Below are positions 12,228 to 22,305 of a stretch of DNA of 25,682 bases, in pieces; within the stretch, counting starts at the first letter, position 1; every line of letters starts with the position of its first letter. This stretch comes from Phialocephala subalpina (Eukaryota; Ascomycota; Leotiomycetes; Helotiales; Mollisiaceae), in assembly GCA_900073065.1 (NCBI GenBank), contig FJOG01000057.1:196858-222539 (forward strand), read 5' to 3'. The notes under the pieces were generated by a model, which had not been told where the DNA came from, made no database searches, and saw nothing but the letters and a program-made list of their open reading frames with translations. The translations under genes were made by a program, and so were the position numbers.

Positions 12228-13500
12228 TTGAGAGATGAGTTGCGCCAGATGATCAGGAAAGCATCTTTAGACGGACCAATTGTATCAGCAAACCTCCTCG
12301 AATCTTTGGTGGAGTTCTTGGGGAAGTGACGAAGAGAATCAGAGAAGAAGTGTGGTGCTTTTGCCCCGCCAAGTCAGAGTGAATAGAGGCTCTCGTAGTC
12401 GATATGGAAAGCCTCCTGGCTGAGCATACCAATGCGGTGAATGGGGTGGGGGACAGTGGACGGATTCCCTCCACAATTAGCATGGATACTGGAATGCTCT
12501 AGCAACAATCGTCACTCTTTCCTTCGACCTCAACTGCAGCAACGTATTCCTCACCAGCATCCCGACCGTCATCAGAGTTTAGCGTAGAGATATGGGAGCT
12601 TCCCAAAATGGAAGGTCCTTCGAAGCTTGGCTAGGAGATGCCACTAGCTGGGCTGATCTTGAGTTCTTCGTGGCAAACACTTCTTCAACTTCCTCGAACG
12701 TCTAGATCGTCGCAGAAACGCTCCTTCTCACGCCCTTCCTTGCGATAATCCTCTGCGTATCGACCATCGATCATGATCAAAGGATAGCCTTTGTCCAGGC
12801 GAGATTTTCCCTTCCGCTCTCCAGAGTCCAGTCCTCGCCAGCACTTCCTCTGCCTTCGAAACCACCCTCGTACCTTCTGCTATTGCTACTTCAAATTCAA
12901 AAGCTCGAAGAAACTCAATAGCACTGCCAGATCATCAAACCTATGCACGTTCACGGTTTTCCAGCCTGCTGAGTGCTCATTGCCGATGCTCCTTCAATGA
13001 GGTTCTTGCACGACTGGAAACGTGCGCAGACTCGATCCATTAACTCTTTCACTCAACCTGACTCTAGCTCCCTTTCAAAGACATCTTATCGAAAGGAAAC
13101 TATATCATTTCCCAGGCTCGACATTCGAGCCGAACAGCTGCATTCAAGTTTAGATTCAAGAGAGGCTCGGATGCTTTCCTTCGTTTCGCGAACAAGATGA
13201 TTGAGGATATGGGATCCAAAGCCATATTGCAGGGAGCGAAGAGAGCTCCAACCATCACTGAGGTGCTGCTCCCTCCATGCTCTCGGCGACGATCATGCGA
13301 ACAATGGCTGCTCGACGAATCTATGCTATTATATTTCTCGTCAAGTGTTCAGAGAGAGGACCTCAACGGCGGCAACATAGCTCTTGTCAAGGAAGCTATC
13401 ACAATTTGCCATCCTTTCACTCTTTCACTCCTCCATCCGAGATTTCGCAAGCGGCAAGAGCGTGTACTTGCAAGCGCTAGTCTGCAAGCTTCGTTCAATC
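12228..13500 (+). pseudogene. Relic of a Zn(2)Cys(6) transcription factor, AflR-type
   Basis: No long frame is open, but family-like pieces follow each other in the expected order on the plus strand, in changing frames. The start of the zinc cluster, like KLRDSC, is at about 12,228-12,245 if one inserted base is allowed. The basic tail after the cluster (SRSRYGKPPG) is at 12,391-12,420. A linker piece containing AWLGDATSWADLEFF is at 12,625-12,669. A Ser/Thr-rich linker and a piece with LLSA and Cys residues run through about 12,800-13,030. A helix with MAARRIYA at 13,304-13,327 resembles the MAAQLVLSELH helix. A C-terminal piece, HPFTLSLLH then RKRQ, is at 13,410-13,460 and resembles the family's LLDQLE.DLRKRL ending. 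The span of about 1.27 kb matches a 420-450-aa factor. In-frame stops and at least three frame changes mean it is dead. The assignment rests on motif memory and order, with no alignment. Confidence 0.5.
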
Positions 13501-14072
13501 AAGCGTGTTCGAATCTCCAATCTGTCCTCTGTTGTGCACACCACTTCTCAAGAAACTTCCCAATTTCCTACATCTGCACCACCAAGCAGTCCCCCACGTC
13601 CCTCATACAGACGAACATCGAATTGCCTTGACTTCTCTAATCTCTGAGACAAGACGTCCCACCCTTCGATGGATGAAGCGCACACCAGTCTCCAGACAAA
13701 ACGAGATCTTTGACGCCGGAAGCACAAAGACAATAGCACATACGCGCCACAACACTCTTTGGTTCGTGATCAGTTATATTGTAGAAAGTTCCACACTAAT
13801 TATCACTAGCTTTTAAAAGGCCCTTAGCCCAAATACCTGCTTACACATTGCAAAAGTAACGTCCCAATAAACGCCAACGCGCAACAAATCTCTCCCGGGA
13901 TCCTTTCAGCCAACAGATATAATCTCCCATCATGGAGCAATCACGCAAAACCGTTCGGCTTTTGACGCATGCATATCATGGCAGGATGCCGAAAACGCCA
14001 GGAAACAATAAGTTGGAAAACATGCCGCAAACAAACTCATATCCACCCCCCTGGGATCATGGACATCCATGG
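13501..14072. other. Short intergenic stretch, no gene seen
   Basis: Frames of up to 103 codons overlap on both strands without recognisable motifs and may include the tail of the decayed regulator. The right part should hold the 3' UTR of the minus-strand transporter gene. Confidence 0.5.
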
Positions 14073-16353
14073 TCACGCATTCCTCGCATCCCTCACGACA
14101 AGTGGACTCATCGGTCCAAACCCTCCTGCTCCTGACCAAGTATGGCGATGAACTTGCTCCGGTATTTCAGGACCCGCACGTTCGACATCACCAGACAATG
14201 CTCTATATCCCTCAGCACGAAATCCCTCTCTAATTACCGGCCTCCGCTGCACCCATCTTTGCTCATCCATACACTTAGTACACACCTCATACACCATCGT
14301 TTCGTCATGACCGATGAGCCGATGACCGCAGAATCGAGGCTCCTGTGCCTCCGAACCCCATCTCTGCGACCAGGTCTCTGTGCTACCGATCGATGTTACG
14401 CTGTGGATTGTGTTGACGCTGAAGCGGTTTGGATTCAGAGCCATGCTTGGCTTGTATCTCAAGCTAGACATCGTATCTGCGCCTGATCCACGGCAGAATA
14501 GACTCATATCACTCGTCCTCTCCTCGTCCAGTCTTGGTGATGGATGTTTCTTCCCTTGCCTCCCGATCTTCATGAAAGGCACGAAACAAAGTCCAAGGAT
14601 TGAGAAGATAATCCCACACACATACGCTCTCTGGTATGGTAGCGTTCGATCTGTTTTTCCGTGGATAGTTGAAGCCTCTGAGCCATACGCTGCAGATGTG
14701 ATCGACAGACCGACCGAGATTGAGAGTCGCATCGCTGTCTGCAAGACACCTGCACCGAGGGAGGACTGCATCGGCATTGCCTTCGAAATATAAAGCTGTT
14801 ATCCATCATCAGCATTTATTCTCATGCTTCGACACAGGAATAGAGGCTCACATTCGCAACAATAAACTGGAAATCCGCACCCACGACCGTGATACACAGC
14901 GCAGGAAACAAAAACACCCAATACCCTCCGTTCCTCATGAAAAAGATCAATACCGCACCAACCACATATCCCACGCCACCGATGCCCATCACGACTTTCC
15001 CACTCCATCGGCTAATAAGATACTGCCCCAAGTAACTCCACACGATACCAGCAAAGACTTGAGGGAGCAATTTGACGGCGATCATGAGGGGAGTGATGGA
15101 CTGGACGTCTTGCATGCACAGCATGATCCAGAATGCATTGGTGATGAAAGACATGTACCCGAAGCCCACGCAAGCGATCAACAAGGCGAAAGTCTTGTTC
15201 TTCCAGATACTTGGGGAGAGAAGCGGGTAGGGGTGCAGAGATTCCCAGTATACGAATGCAACGAGAAGCGCAATCCCAAACAGCAGGAGAGATATCGTCT
15301 TTGCAGATCTCCAGCCTGTTGATGGCCCGGCACTATGATTTTGTTAATTCGAGCTTCGAATAGGGAGAGGAAACTCACGTCAAGGAAGCAGAAACAAAAC
15401 ACATGGCAACAACAACCAACACCGTCCCCGCATAATCAAACCTCCTAACCATCGCCCCCGCATTCCCACTCCTCGGAATCGCCGGCATCGTCCAAATCGC
15501 CATCAACGTCAGTATCAAAAACACACAACTCAACACATAAAAACTCGCTCTCCAACTACTATACCTCGTCGCCATCCCACTACTAATACTCCCCAGTAAA
15601 AACCCTATCGGATTCCCGGCACCTAGAGCCCCTGTTACGCGATTCCGTCGCGTTCCTTCAGGGTAAGTGGCGAATAGGAGGCCGATGGCGGGGGGAGCGA
15701 TGATGGCGGTTCCGAGGCCGAGGAAGCCGCAGAGGATGTTGAAGGAGAGGGGGGTGGGGGAGAAGGCTGTTATTAGGGAGGTGAGGGAGAGGAAGGCGAG
15801 GCCGGATACGATTTGGATTTTTCGGCCGAAGAGGTCGGCTGTTTTGCCGAAGAAGAGCATGAATGATCCAGAGGAGAGTCTGGAGATGGAAGTGTTAGTG
15901 TGAATTCCGAAAAGGGGAGGGGGGAATGGAGGGGAAAGGTACCCGATGGCTGCTGCTATCCATGTTATTTCCGCTGGAGTCATAAGGAGGTCTCGACCAA
16001 TGGTCACAGTGTTGATATTGATGACACCTTGGATGAACGTCTGTTTGAGTCAGCCATCCAACCCTACTCATCTCATCAAACCTAGAACTCAAACATACAG
16101 TACAAGCAGTAGCCATCATAACCGTAAAAACAAAGATAAACTCCTCAAACACATTCCTAAAATGCTTAGGACGAGAATTCGGATCAGCAGTGATGAGTTC
16201 TCTCGCCATATCAACTTCGATGTTGTAGGCTTTGTGGCCGGAGTGGGTAAATGATGATGGTGGGAAGAGGCTGTCGTCAGAGAAGGTTGAGGCTCGCCAG
16301 TTTTGGGCGGAGTAGCGTTTGCTTATCGAGCAGGAGGAGGCGGTTGATGCCAT
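14073..16353 (-). CDS. MFS transporter, DHA2 (14-TM drug:H+ antiporter) family
   Basis: Plasma-membrane or vacuolar proton antiporter, probably exporting toxic or secondary metabolites; the substrate cannot be told. Exons, minus: 16353-16099, 16040-15943, 15879-15379, 15332-14852, 14795-14073. All four introns (58, 63, 46 and 56 nt) are GT-AG and in phase. The protein is 685 aa. I chose the ATG at 16353 (context GAA-ATGG); another in-frame ATG at 16395 has a weak context, and the longer frame starts at a TTG. Seen: cytoplasmic N-tail, 14 hydrophobic segments, MFS motif A GKTADLFGRK (129-138) at the TM2-TM3 loop, antiporter motif C-like GALGAGNPIG (201-210) in TM5, and a GAGVLQT segment in TM13. 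The C-terminal cytoplasmic tail, about 164 aa (522-685), is unusually long for the family and rich in Ser, Arg and Glu. The reading frame is intact. It lies between two gene relics. Confidence 0.9.
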
Positions 16354-16538
16354 TTCAGGGGTGGGAAAGTAACGGGCATGGAGGGGGGATGGCATGGAAG
16401 AATATGGTTGGGGTTGAGATGGATGAGTGGTTGGTTGGAACAAGGGTTGGGGATGAGGATTGGTGCTTGGATAGGTAGGGAAAGCTGGGTTGAGTCAAGG
16501 AAAGAGGGATGAATCACGAAGGGGATTTAGGGCTGCGG

Positions 16539-16658
16539 GACTCATTGACTTGTAGAGCTACTGCACGGGAGTCATCTGAAGAAAGTATGGGACTGAGCGA
16601 CTCATCGAGATGTGAAGCTGTGAGACGGGAGTCATCTGGCGTATCAGATGGACTTGCG
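16539..16658. promoter_or_regulatory. Array of four bZIP-type TGA[C/G]TC half-sites spaced exactly 30 bp
   Basis: GACTCAT at 16539, GAGTCAT at 16569, GACTCAT at 16599 and GAGTCAT at 16629, alternating in orientation and exactly 30 bp apart. The two 60-bp units (16539-16598 and 16599-16658) are imperfect copies of each other, sharing the ACGGGAGTCATCTG segment. Read on either strand, each core is TGACTC or TGAGTC, the half-site bound by Gcn4/CpcA- and AP-1/Yap1-type factors. The array sits 186-280 bp upstream of the transporter ATG. Repetition and spacing are seen; regulation of the transporter is inferred from position and from yeast precedents. Confidence 0.5.
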
Positions 16659-18042
16659 AGGATAGTCCTTGCGGCGTGAGCTGAGACGTGAGGACGACAT
16701 CATCAACTCTTAATCGGCGATGCCCTCATCAAACATAGAAAAATTGAAGTTTGACATTCAGAGGTGTGCAGGCAAACTAGGATAAGCTGTGGGATGATCA
16801 TCAAAGTACGACGTCTTGGACTAAATAATATCATAAAATGCAATGCCAAAAAACCCATTGTATCATCGTCTCACTACGAGACCATGGATGTATGAATACT
16901 GTAAGCTTTGCAGCTTGGTGGGGATGTCCACATGTTGACGCATTGCCTGGACTCATCGGCACTTGTTGAGTGCGAGACCAGAACTTTGCAGAAAAGGCAT
17001 TGCAAAGTGTGCTGGGAAGCTGGGAGGAGAAGTTGTAGACTATCAAGAATATTTCCCTACGTATCGCTTTTATAATCGGTAGACGGTATGTGTCGTTCTA
17101 TGAATAACGATATAGGCATCACTACCCTGCAACCCTTCCCTATCTTGCTCTAAAGCGGATTCTCTGCCACCCCAATCACAACATGAGGCTGACTAACAGA
17201 CATGCTTGCATTTTTGCTCTGAATTCAAAAATACATGTGGCAAGGACGGGATATGGTTGAACTTTCGGTCTTTTGCGCTGAAGTTTGAAAAGGGCATGCA
17301 ACCATCCCATATCAAAGGCAGCATCAGCCCACCAGATTCTTGAAAATGCTCAAAGTGAAAGTTTTTTCACGAAATTCAATGTCAAAGGAGAACAAAGATG
17401 TCAAAACGAACACAAATCGACCTAGGGAGGCTAAAATGATTTGGGTCACATGATCTCAAAGAGATGGAGCATGCGATGATGGCAATCGCGTTTCTCTGTC
17501 TTTCGGAATATGCGATTCCCATTGTACGCTCTTGTAATCTTCGATACTCAGCTTGATAAGGGGATATTCGAAGTTTGAACTGCTATCTATCATGATCCAT
17601 CCACCTCGTATTTATGTTCCGAGCCTGTACAAAGTCTTGCATTCATTGTTGATAGAACAAGTCGACGGGTCTCATGAAGCTTTGGGCCAAGCCTAGTATA
17701 GGATGTTGTACAACCTATGAAAGGATGGCATGTTGAGTGAAGGGCTCTGCTCGAATCTTCAGGTCGACGTCGTGTTCAAGACTCGAGAAAGCTGGCGTTG
17801 ACCTTAGTCTTTGATCTCCATCTGCATTGGCAAGAATCGGTGAGTTACAAAGGAAGTTCATTTCCGATTCGAGGCAGAATTGTCATTAGAAAAGGGTGAT
17901 GGATGGAAATGAGGATGTGAAGTTGTGAAGTCCTCGCATGTTTAGGAATGTTCGGATCCGAAGATTCTCTCGGCTCCGAGACACGCTGACCTTCTAAAAT
18001 ATTGCCGTCGCGTCTCCTAACTTCGAGGAAAACACAAGCCGA
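16659..18042. other. Intergenic stretch, no gene seen
   Basis: No frame over about 70 codons carries recognisable features, and I found no transposon ends, tRNA or clear relic. It may hold eroded upstream parts of the monooxygenase relic, but I cannot identify any. Confidence 0.5.
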
Positions 18043-18230
18043 ATGTCCCAGTCTGCCAACAACATTCACGTTCCAAAAGTAAGTGAATCTGATATCTACA
18101 CCGAACAAGTATTCTAACTCCTTTCCCGTAGTGCCATCAATTCGAGACCAGTCTTGCAATATCCCTCCCCAATTTAGTGAACCAGTTGGATGGCCGCACA
18201 AGGCTCTGCCGGGTCAATTCCCATTCATGA
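18043..18230 (+). CDS. Possible short two-exon ORF (44 aa)
   Basis: ATG at 18043, 12 codons, then a textbook fungal intron 18,079-18,131: GTAAGT donor, TTCTAAC branch site, CCCGTAG acceptor, 53 nt. The second exon stays open in phase for 32 codons to the TGA ending at 18230. The peptide has no signal sequence or recognisable motif. Alternatively the intron is a surviving piece of the decayed gene that follows; an ATG is also formed across the splice junction in another frame. Only the intron signals are strong. Confidence 0.25.
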
Positions 18231-18295
18231 TCACTACACCAACAAATATACAACAAGGGAGGAAAGGTATGGTAGTATGAAATATACGAAAGGGC

Positions 18296-18800
18296 AAGAG
18301 ACCCTTGGAAGAATCCGCATCTGCCACCAACATTCCACCGAATATACGACCCTACCATGGCCAATGTTCGTTCGTGGTGAACATATCAACGGGTATGCAG
18401 GAGACGAGGAACCAAGACGGACCATATAACTCACTTGCTGTCCCTTCTTCGGCTTGGCCTTCAAATTGGGCATATCAAAACCAGCCCGGCGCACAATACC
18501 CTCAACACCGGGTTCGACGCAATCATTGAGGCCTCATGGGCATTGATCTGAAAGGCACCTATAGCCAAGCAATCAACGAGCGAATACAAACGAATTTTGG
18601 AATGACGGTGCACAATTATCCGAACATGTTCTTCTTCTCTCGGCCGCAATTCACATCTGCGCTCTCGAATGGTCCTACCTGGAGAGAGCTGCAAGGAGTG
18701 TGGGCGGAACAACCGATCACGGGTATGAAGCGTACGGGGAAGACGACATTTAGTAAGGCGAATTGTTGGTATAATGGACAGAACATACCCGGGAAGCGGA
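18296..18800 (+). pseudogene. Relic of a Baeyer-Villiger-type flavin monooxygenase (C-terminal part)
   Basis: Pieces of the C-terminal half of a cyclohexanone-monooxygenase-like FMO follow in family order, in changing frames: KRPLEE (from 18,296); a VVNIST...NQDG strand segment (about 18,380-18,425); TGFDA, the conserved ATGFDA motif (18,507-18,521, another frame); IDLKGT, then NYPNMFFF (18,614-18,637); ALSNGPTWRELQG (about 18,659-18,697); and SKANCWYNGQNIPGK (18,752-18,796), the family's SKA.SWY.GANIPGK ending. The usual 50-60 residues between ELQG and SKA are reduced to about 18, so there is a deletion. The FAD and NADP Rossmann motifs (GxGxxG) and the BVMO fingerprint were not found upstream, so the N-terminal half is missing or eroded. 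An RMCRENGYERL-like piece, normally between ELQG and SKA, reads instead at 18,994-19,026. Clearly non-functional. Confidence 0.72.
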
Positions 18801-19134
18801 ATGAGGCGCTGCTGTGCTGAGTGCCTCGATGATTCCCGCTCTTCAATCTCCCAGCCGTGACTGGTCACTGCACAATCCAGCGTCGAGAATGTCCTGGCAA
18901 GGCTAGGACATCTAAAACCTGTCCAGTCATACCTCTATTGCTCCACTTGCCTTTCACGGATGTGGATGACTTCCTGCGTATACAGAACGATTGAGGATGT
19001 GTCGCGAGAACGGGTATGAAAGGTTAATTTACAATAATCTACAACAGTTCATAGATTTCCCCACATTCTGCCCATCAATGGCGCCACTCCTCAGGCTGGC
19101 ATACCACACCCCTTACCACTATCTCCTCTCCTAT

Positions 19135-20236
19135 CTACGAAGCTGGGGCACCAGAGATACTCCCAGTTTGGATGTCGGTGGTGTCGATTCCGATAGTGAT
19201 GTATCCGATGACTGTCACTTAGTTAGCGCACTCCCTTGCCCCTCATTCACAGCAAGTACGTACCTCCATTAGCAACATCCACACCGTCCTCAGCAACAAA
19301 GTCAATGACTGGGTTGTAACCACCGACAGTATCCTGGTCGAAGACAGAGTCCTCATCATTGGTGGTGCGGTTGATCTGAGTGTGGGAAACGTAAGGCTCA
19401 AGAGCCATCAACTGCTGGCTCAGCGTCTCATTGATATAAATCTGCCCAGTGCTGACTCTGTTCCCACTCGAAATAGTTCCATTAGGAGCCAAAACCCAAT
19501 CAGTGTGAGCCTCAACATGGATATGGATTGATCGCTGAATATAGAAACCGGGAACAATGGTCTTCATCTCCATCATGCCGTTGGAATCCGTGGGCCACAT
19601 TCCGCGGAGGAAGGTGGTGTCGTCGGTGTGGAGGTCAGTGACGCCGATCTCGAAGCTGTCGGTGATGTTCATGGCTTCGAGGAGGTCAGCGAAGGCGGTA
19701 TTGGGCGAGAGTTTGGTGAATGAGGAGTAGGAGCCTGTGGCGTTGCAGTGCCAGAAATCCATGAGGACGTTTTCGAGGGGCTCGCAGGTGGCCATGTCGA
19801 GAACGCCAACGTCAAGGGTCATCGGAATACCAGGCTGTCCCTCAGTCATATCCTGACGAAGGGTCTGGGATCGTGGCCAGACATACTGGAGATTTATTGT
19901 CAGCATTTTTCTGATATTGGAGAGACGCAGACGTACAGGACCCTCGGTCACAGTCGGGGCGAGGACACAAGTGTCGTTCTGGAGCACGTCATAATAGGGA
20001 GCCTCAGTGGCTATCTCGAAGGTGGCATTTCCGGCTCGAGCCTCAAGACCACGCTTGGCCTGTCTCTTCGCCCATCTCTTCCGGTTCATCTCACCAACTG
20101 CTCCAGCGCATCGCTTAGCCAGGCCGCTTCGTCGCTGGATGTCGGACATGGAAGGAAGAACATCATGTCCACCTGGATGGGCGACAGCGGTTGAGGCCAA
20201 GAGGCCGGCGGCGAGAAGAGTCTGGAGAAGTTGCAT
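19135..20236 (-). CDS. Secreted intradiol ring-cleavage dioxygenase
   Basis: Non-haem Fe(III) enzyme that cleaves catechol-type rings between the hydroxyls; this secreted fungal group probably acts on lignin- or plant-derived aromatics. Exons, minus: 20236-19937, 19885-19264, 19211-19135; the introns of 51 and 52 nt have GTACGT donors and CTGAC or CTAAC branch sites. The protein is 332 aa. Removing intron 1 restores TEGP-YVWPRSQ, and removing intron 2 restores the family's GYITIGI C-terminus; without it the frame ends early. Seen: signal peptide about 1-19 (cleavage near AVA-HP), a basic propeptide-like stretch 35-66 with KR pairs, N-glycosylation sequons (70, 86, 149, 173), and all four expected iron ligands: Tyr101, Tyr215, His221 and His223 (PGFY...HIH). 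TATATA at 20,349-20,354 lies about 115 bp upstream of the ATG, followed by a pyrimidine-rich leader. The gene is intact. Confidence 0.93.
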
Positions 20237-22305
20237 TTTGAATGATAGTAATGGTTTGACACCTATGAGCGAATGTGAAAAGACGACTGGGAGAAGAGAC
20301 TGGAGATGATTGATGAGGTGCTGAATTGAGATGGGAGCCAGAGAGGACTATATACTCACTCATTCCTCTACGTGGGGACGATGATTAATAGCAACGTTCA
20401 TCTCATCTCGTCGAATGGATCCATATTTGGTGAGCATGAGGATGGTGGCGAGGATCCAGAATAGTTCCAGCCTTCCAGGGACCAAAAATACTGCTGATGG
20501 CCTTGTCATCTTGGCAGACCTTCTCCAGGATTGAGTCCCTGATGTACCCGCTTGGGAAGGGTTGATGGCTAGTTTACAAGATTGTGAGTCTTCGTGGCCA
20601 AACCGCACAGGAAACTATCAAGTCTCGATTTTCAAGATTCTCGGCGCTGCGACACCTCATGTCAAATCTTGCACTGGTACCTGATGAATAAATCAATGAT
20701 GCCAAAGTGCTCGCATCTCCCAGCTTTCACCGAAAAAAATCAAAAATTTCACATTCGCCTGACTCGCCGACGACCGCGATCTAGAAAAATATGGCGAAGC
20801 TTCTGTCCACTTCAGGAAATTGTGGCTCTTTTCGAGGAACGAAACATCTTGGCAGAAATGCTTGCAAGGCTGCATACAGATAGCACTTGCCAAGATCGGA
20901 GGCGTAAGCAAAGAGGGTCGTTGAGATAAGGTTAGGGGCGGGATATCCGAATCTTAATAAACATCGTGATGCGGCGACGTGATAAACGCCGCGTACATGG
21001 GAACGGACTGAGCTAGCTTCCGGGTTGTTGGGTACCGCACCATTCAGAGCAGCTCAGTCATACGACACACTCGAAAATCCGGCTCCCATCGCCATGGACA
21101 AACTCAGAAAACCCCCTCGAAACCGCGAAACCAGGCAGAAAGAAGACCTTTGCTGACCATTTTCGTCGTCATAATCGGGTGGATCTGCCGAGCCTGCACG
21201 GGCTCGGGCACTGCCGGCACTGCCGGCGCTACGACTTCGGGGAAGTGTCATACAGTAATGCGAAAATTCCGATTGATGGAAAAGCAAAATCGTAAAACAA
21301 AATATGGAGCCGGAAAAATGGGATGGAGGCCGCGGATTGCAGGTACGCGACGCGTGTGCAAGTGCCCCCACGCTAGAAAGGGGGAGAGCTTCGTTTCTTA
21401 TGGCCAAGGGAAAAGGAGGTACTTAAGCGAGCTGGTGATGGGTCTGGTGGGCTTTTCGTTCCAAGTGGAGCTGACGATTCCACTTCCCGAGTGGAGGAGA
21501 GAACGGGGCTCCGAGTGGGCGAATAGGGGTTTGACGATTTGGAGAATCGTCCTCGATCGAACTGGTGCTGTGAATGTACAAACCACTCTTTGTATTCTGT
21601 CAGCAGCTCGCCGGGTGATGGGGGTTACTGTCTCGAAGTCTGGTGTGGGTGTGCGATGTCGAGGAAGAGAAAGGTTGAGTGACGCTGGGACAACATCCTA
21701 AGATTTGTGTGTCGTCAGGCTCAGAGATATTCCACATTAAAGTTCTGCTTTGAGTGTTTGAATGTCCGATTTTGGTGCGTTCTCGAGCAAGAGCACATTG
21801 CATGGTCACATACGGGACACAATATCCAGACGGAAAATTTCAAATTTCCTATCCTCCCGCAGATTGGTCCAGCATCCAAGTTCAATTTCAGGCCTCACCT
21901 TCGGCCAGAGTTCCATCTCTTCGCTCATTTTCCTGGACCAAAGAATTCTTCTCCGAACCCCACCACAAGACTCTTCCTAAATACTACCTCGAGAACCATC
22001 CCCGAGGAAAGAAGGGAGGCGCCGAATCACTAAACTCGGTATCGCTTCCTCTGTCTCTGTTCTGGTCTTCGTGTCCCGATTATGGCAACTGGTCGTGCAT
22101 TGCTGATCTTTGAACGGTAGCGGTGTCGGTCCTTGTCGGAGGGTAGTTCGATCTGGAACCAGATTAATCTCCAAATCTTGCAGAACCTGATCGCCAGCGT
22201 AGCCACGACGAGCAGACCTCTTGGAACGACCAAATCGACCCCATAGTTCGCCGCATGAGCTCTGGGTCCAGCTGCTTTGGCGTCTTCTATCGTCGCGCTG
22301 GTCGT
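20237..22305. other. Gene-poor stretch; dioxygenase promoter at left
   Basis: The left end holds the dioxygenase leader and TATA box. Frames of 111-183 codons in 20,594-21,701 have biased Arg/Ser/Gly composition and no motif, and overlap opposite frames. A 119-codon plus frame (21,754-22,113) lies opposite frames read through from the unrecognised minus-strand gene at the right. I see no gene I can defend. Confidence 0.45.
20349..20354 (-). promoter_or_regulatory. TATA box of the intradiol dioxygenase gene
   Basis: TATATA about 115 bp upstream of the ATG at 20236, followed in the direction of transcription by a C/T-rich leader, as is usual for regulated fungal genes for secreted enzymes. Confidence 0.45.

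Noticed and set aside
15375..16007. Unspliced frame through the MFS gene around 15,880-15,942
   Set aside because: The inserted residues break TM2; removing the 63-nt GT-AG intron restores AAIG-LSSGSFMLFFGK.
16354..16443. N-terminal extension of the MFS transporter to 16443
   Set aside because: The codon at 16443 is TTG. The in-frame ATG at 16395 has a weak context, and the ATG at 16353 has a good one.
21150..21701. 183-codon plus-strand frame
   Set aside because: Starts at a non-ATG codon, is Arg/Gly-rich, and is opposed by open frames; it looks like chance in GC-richer DNA.
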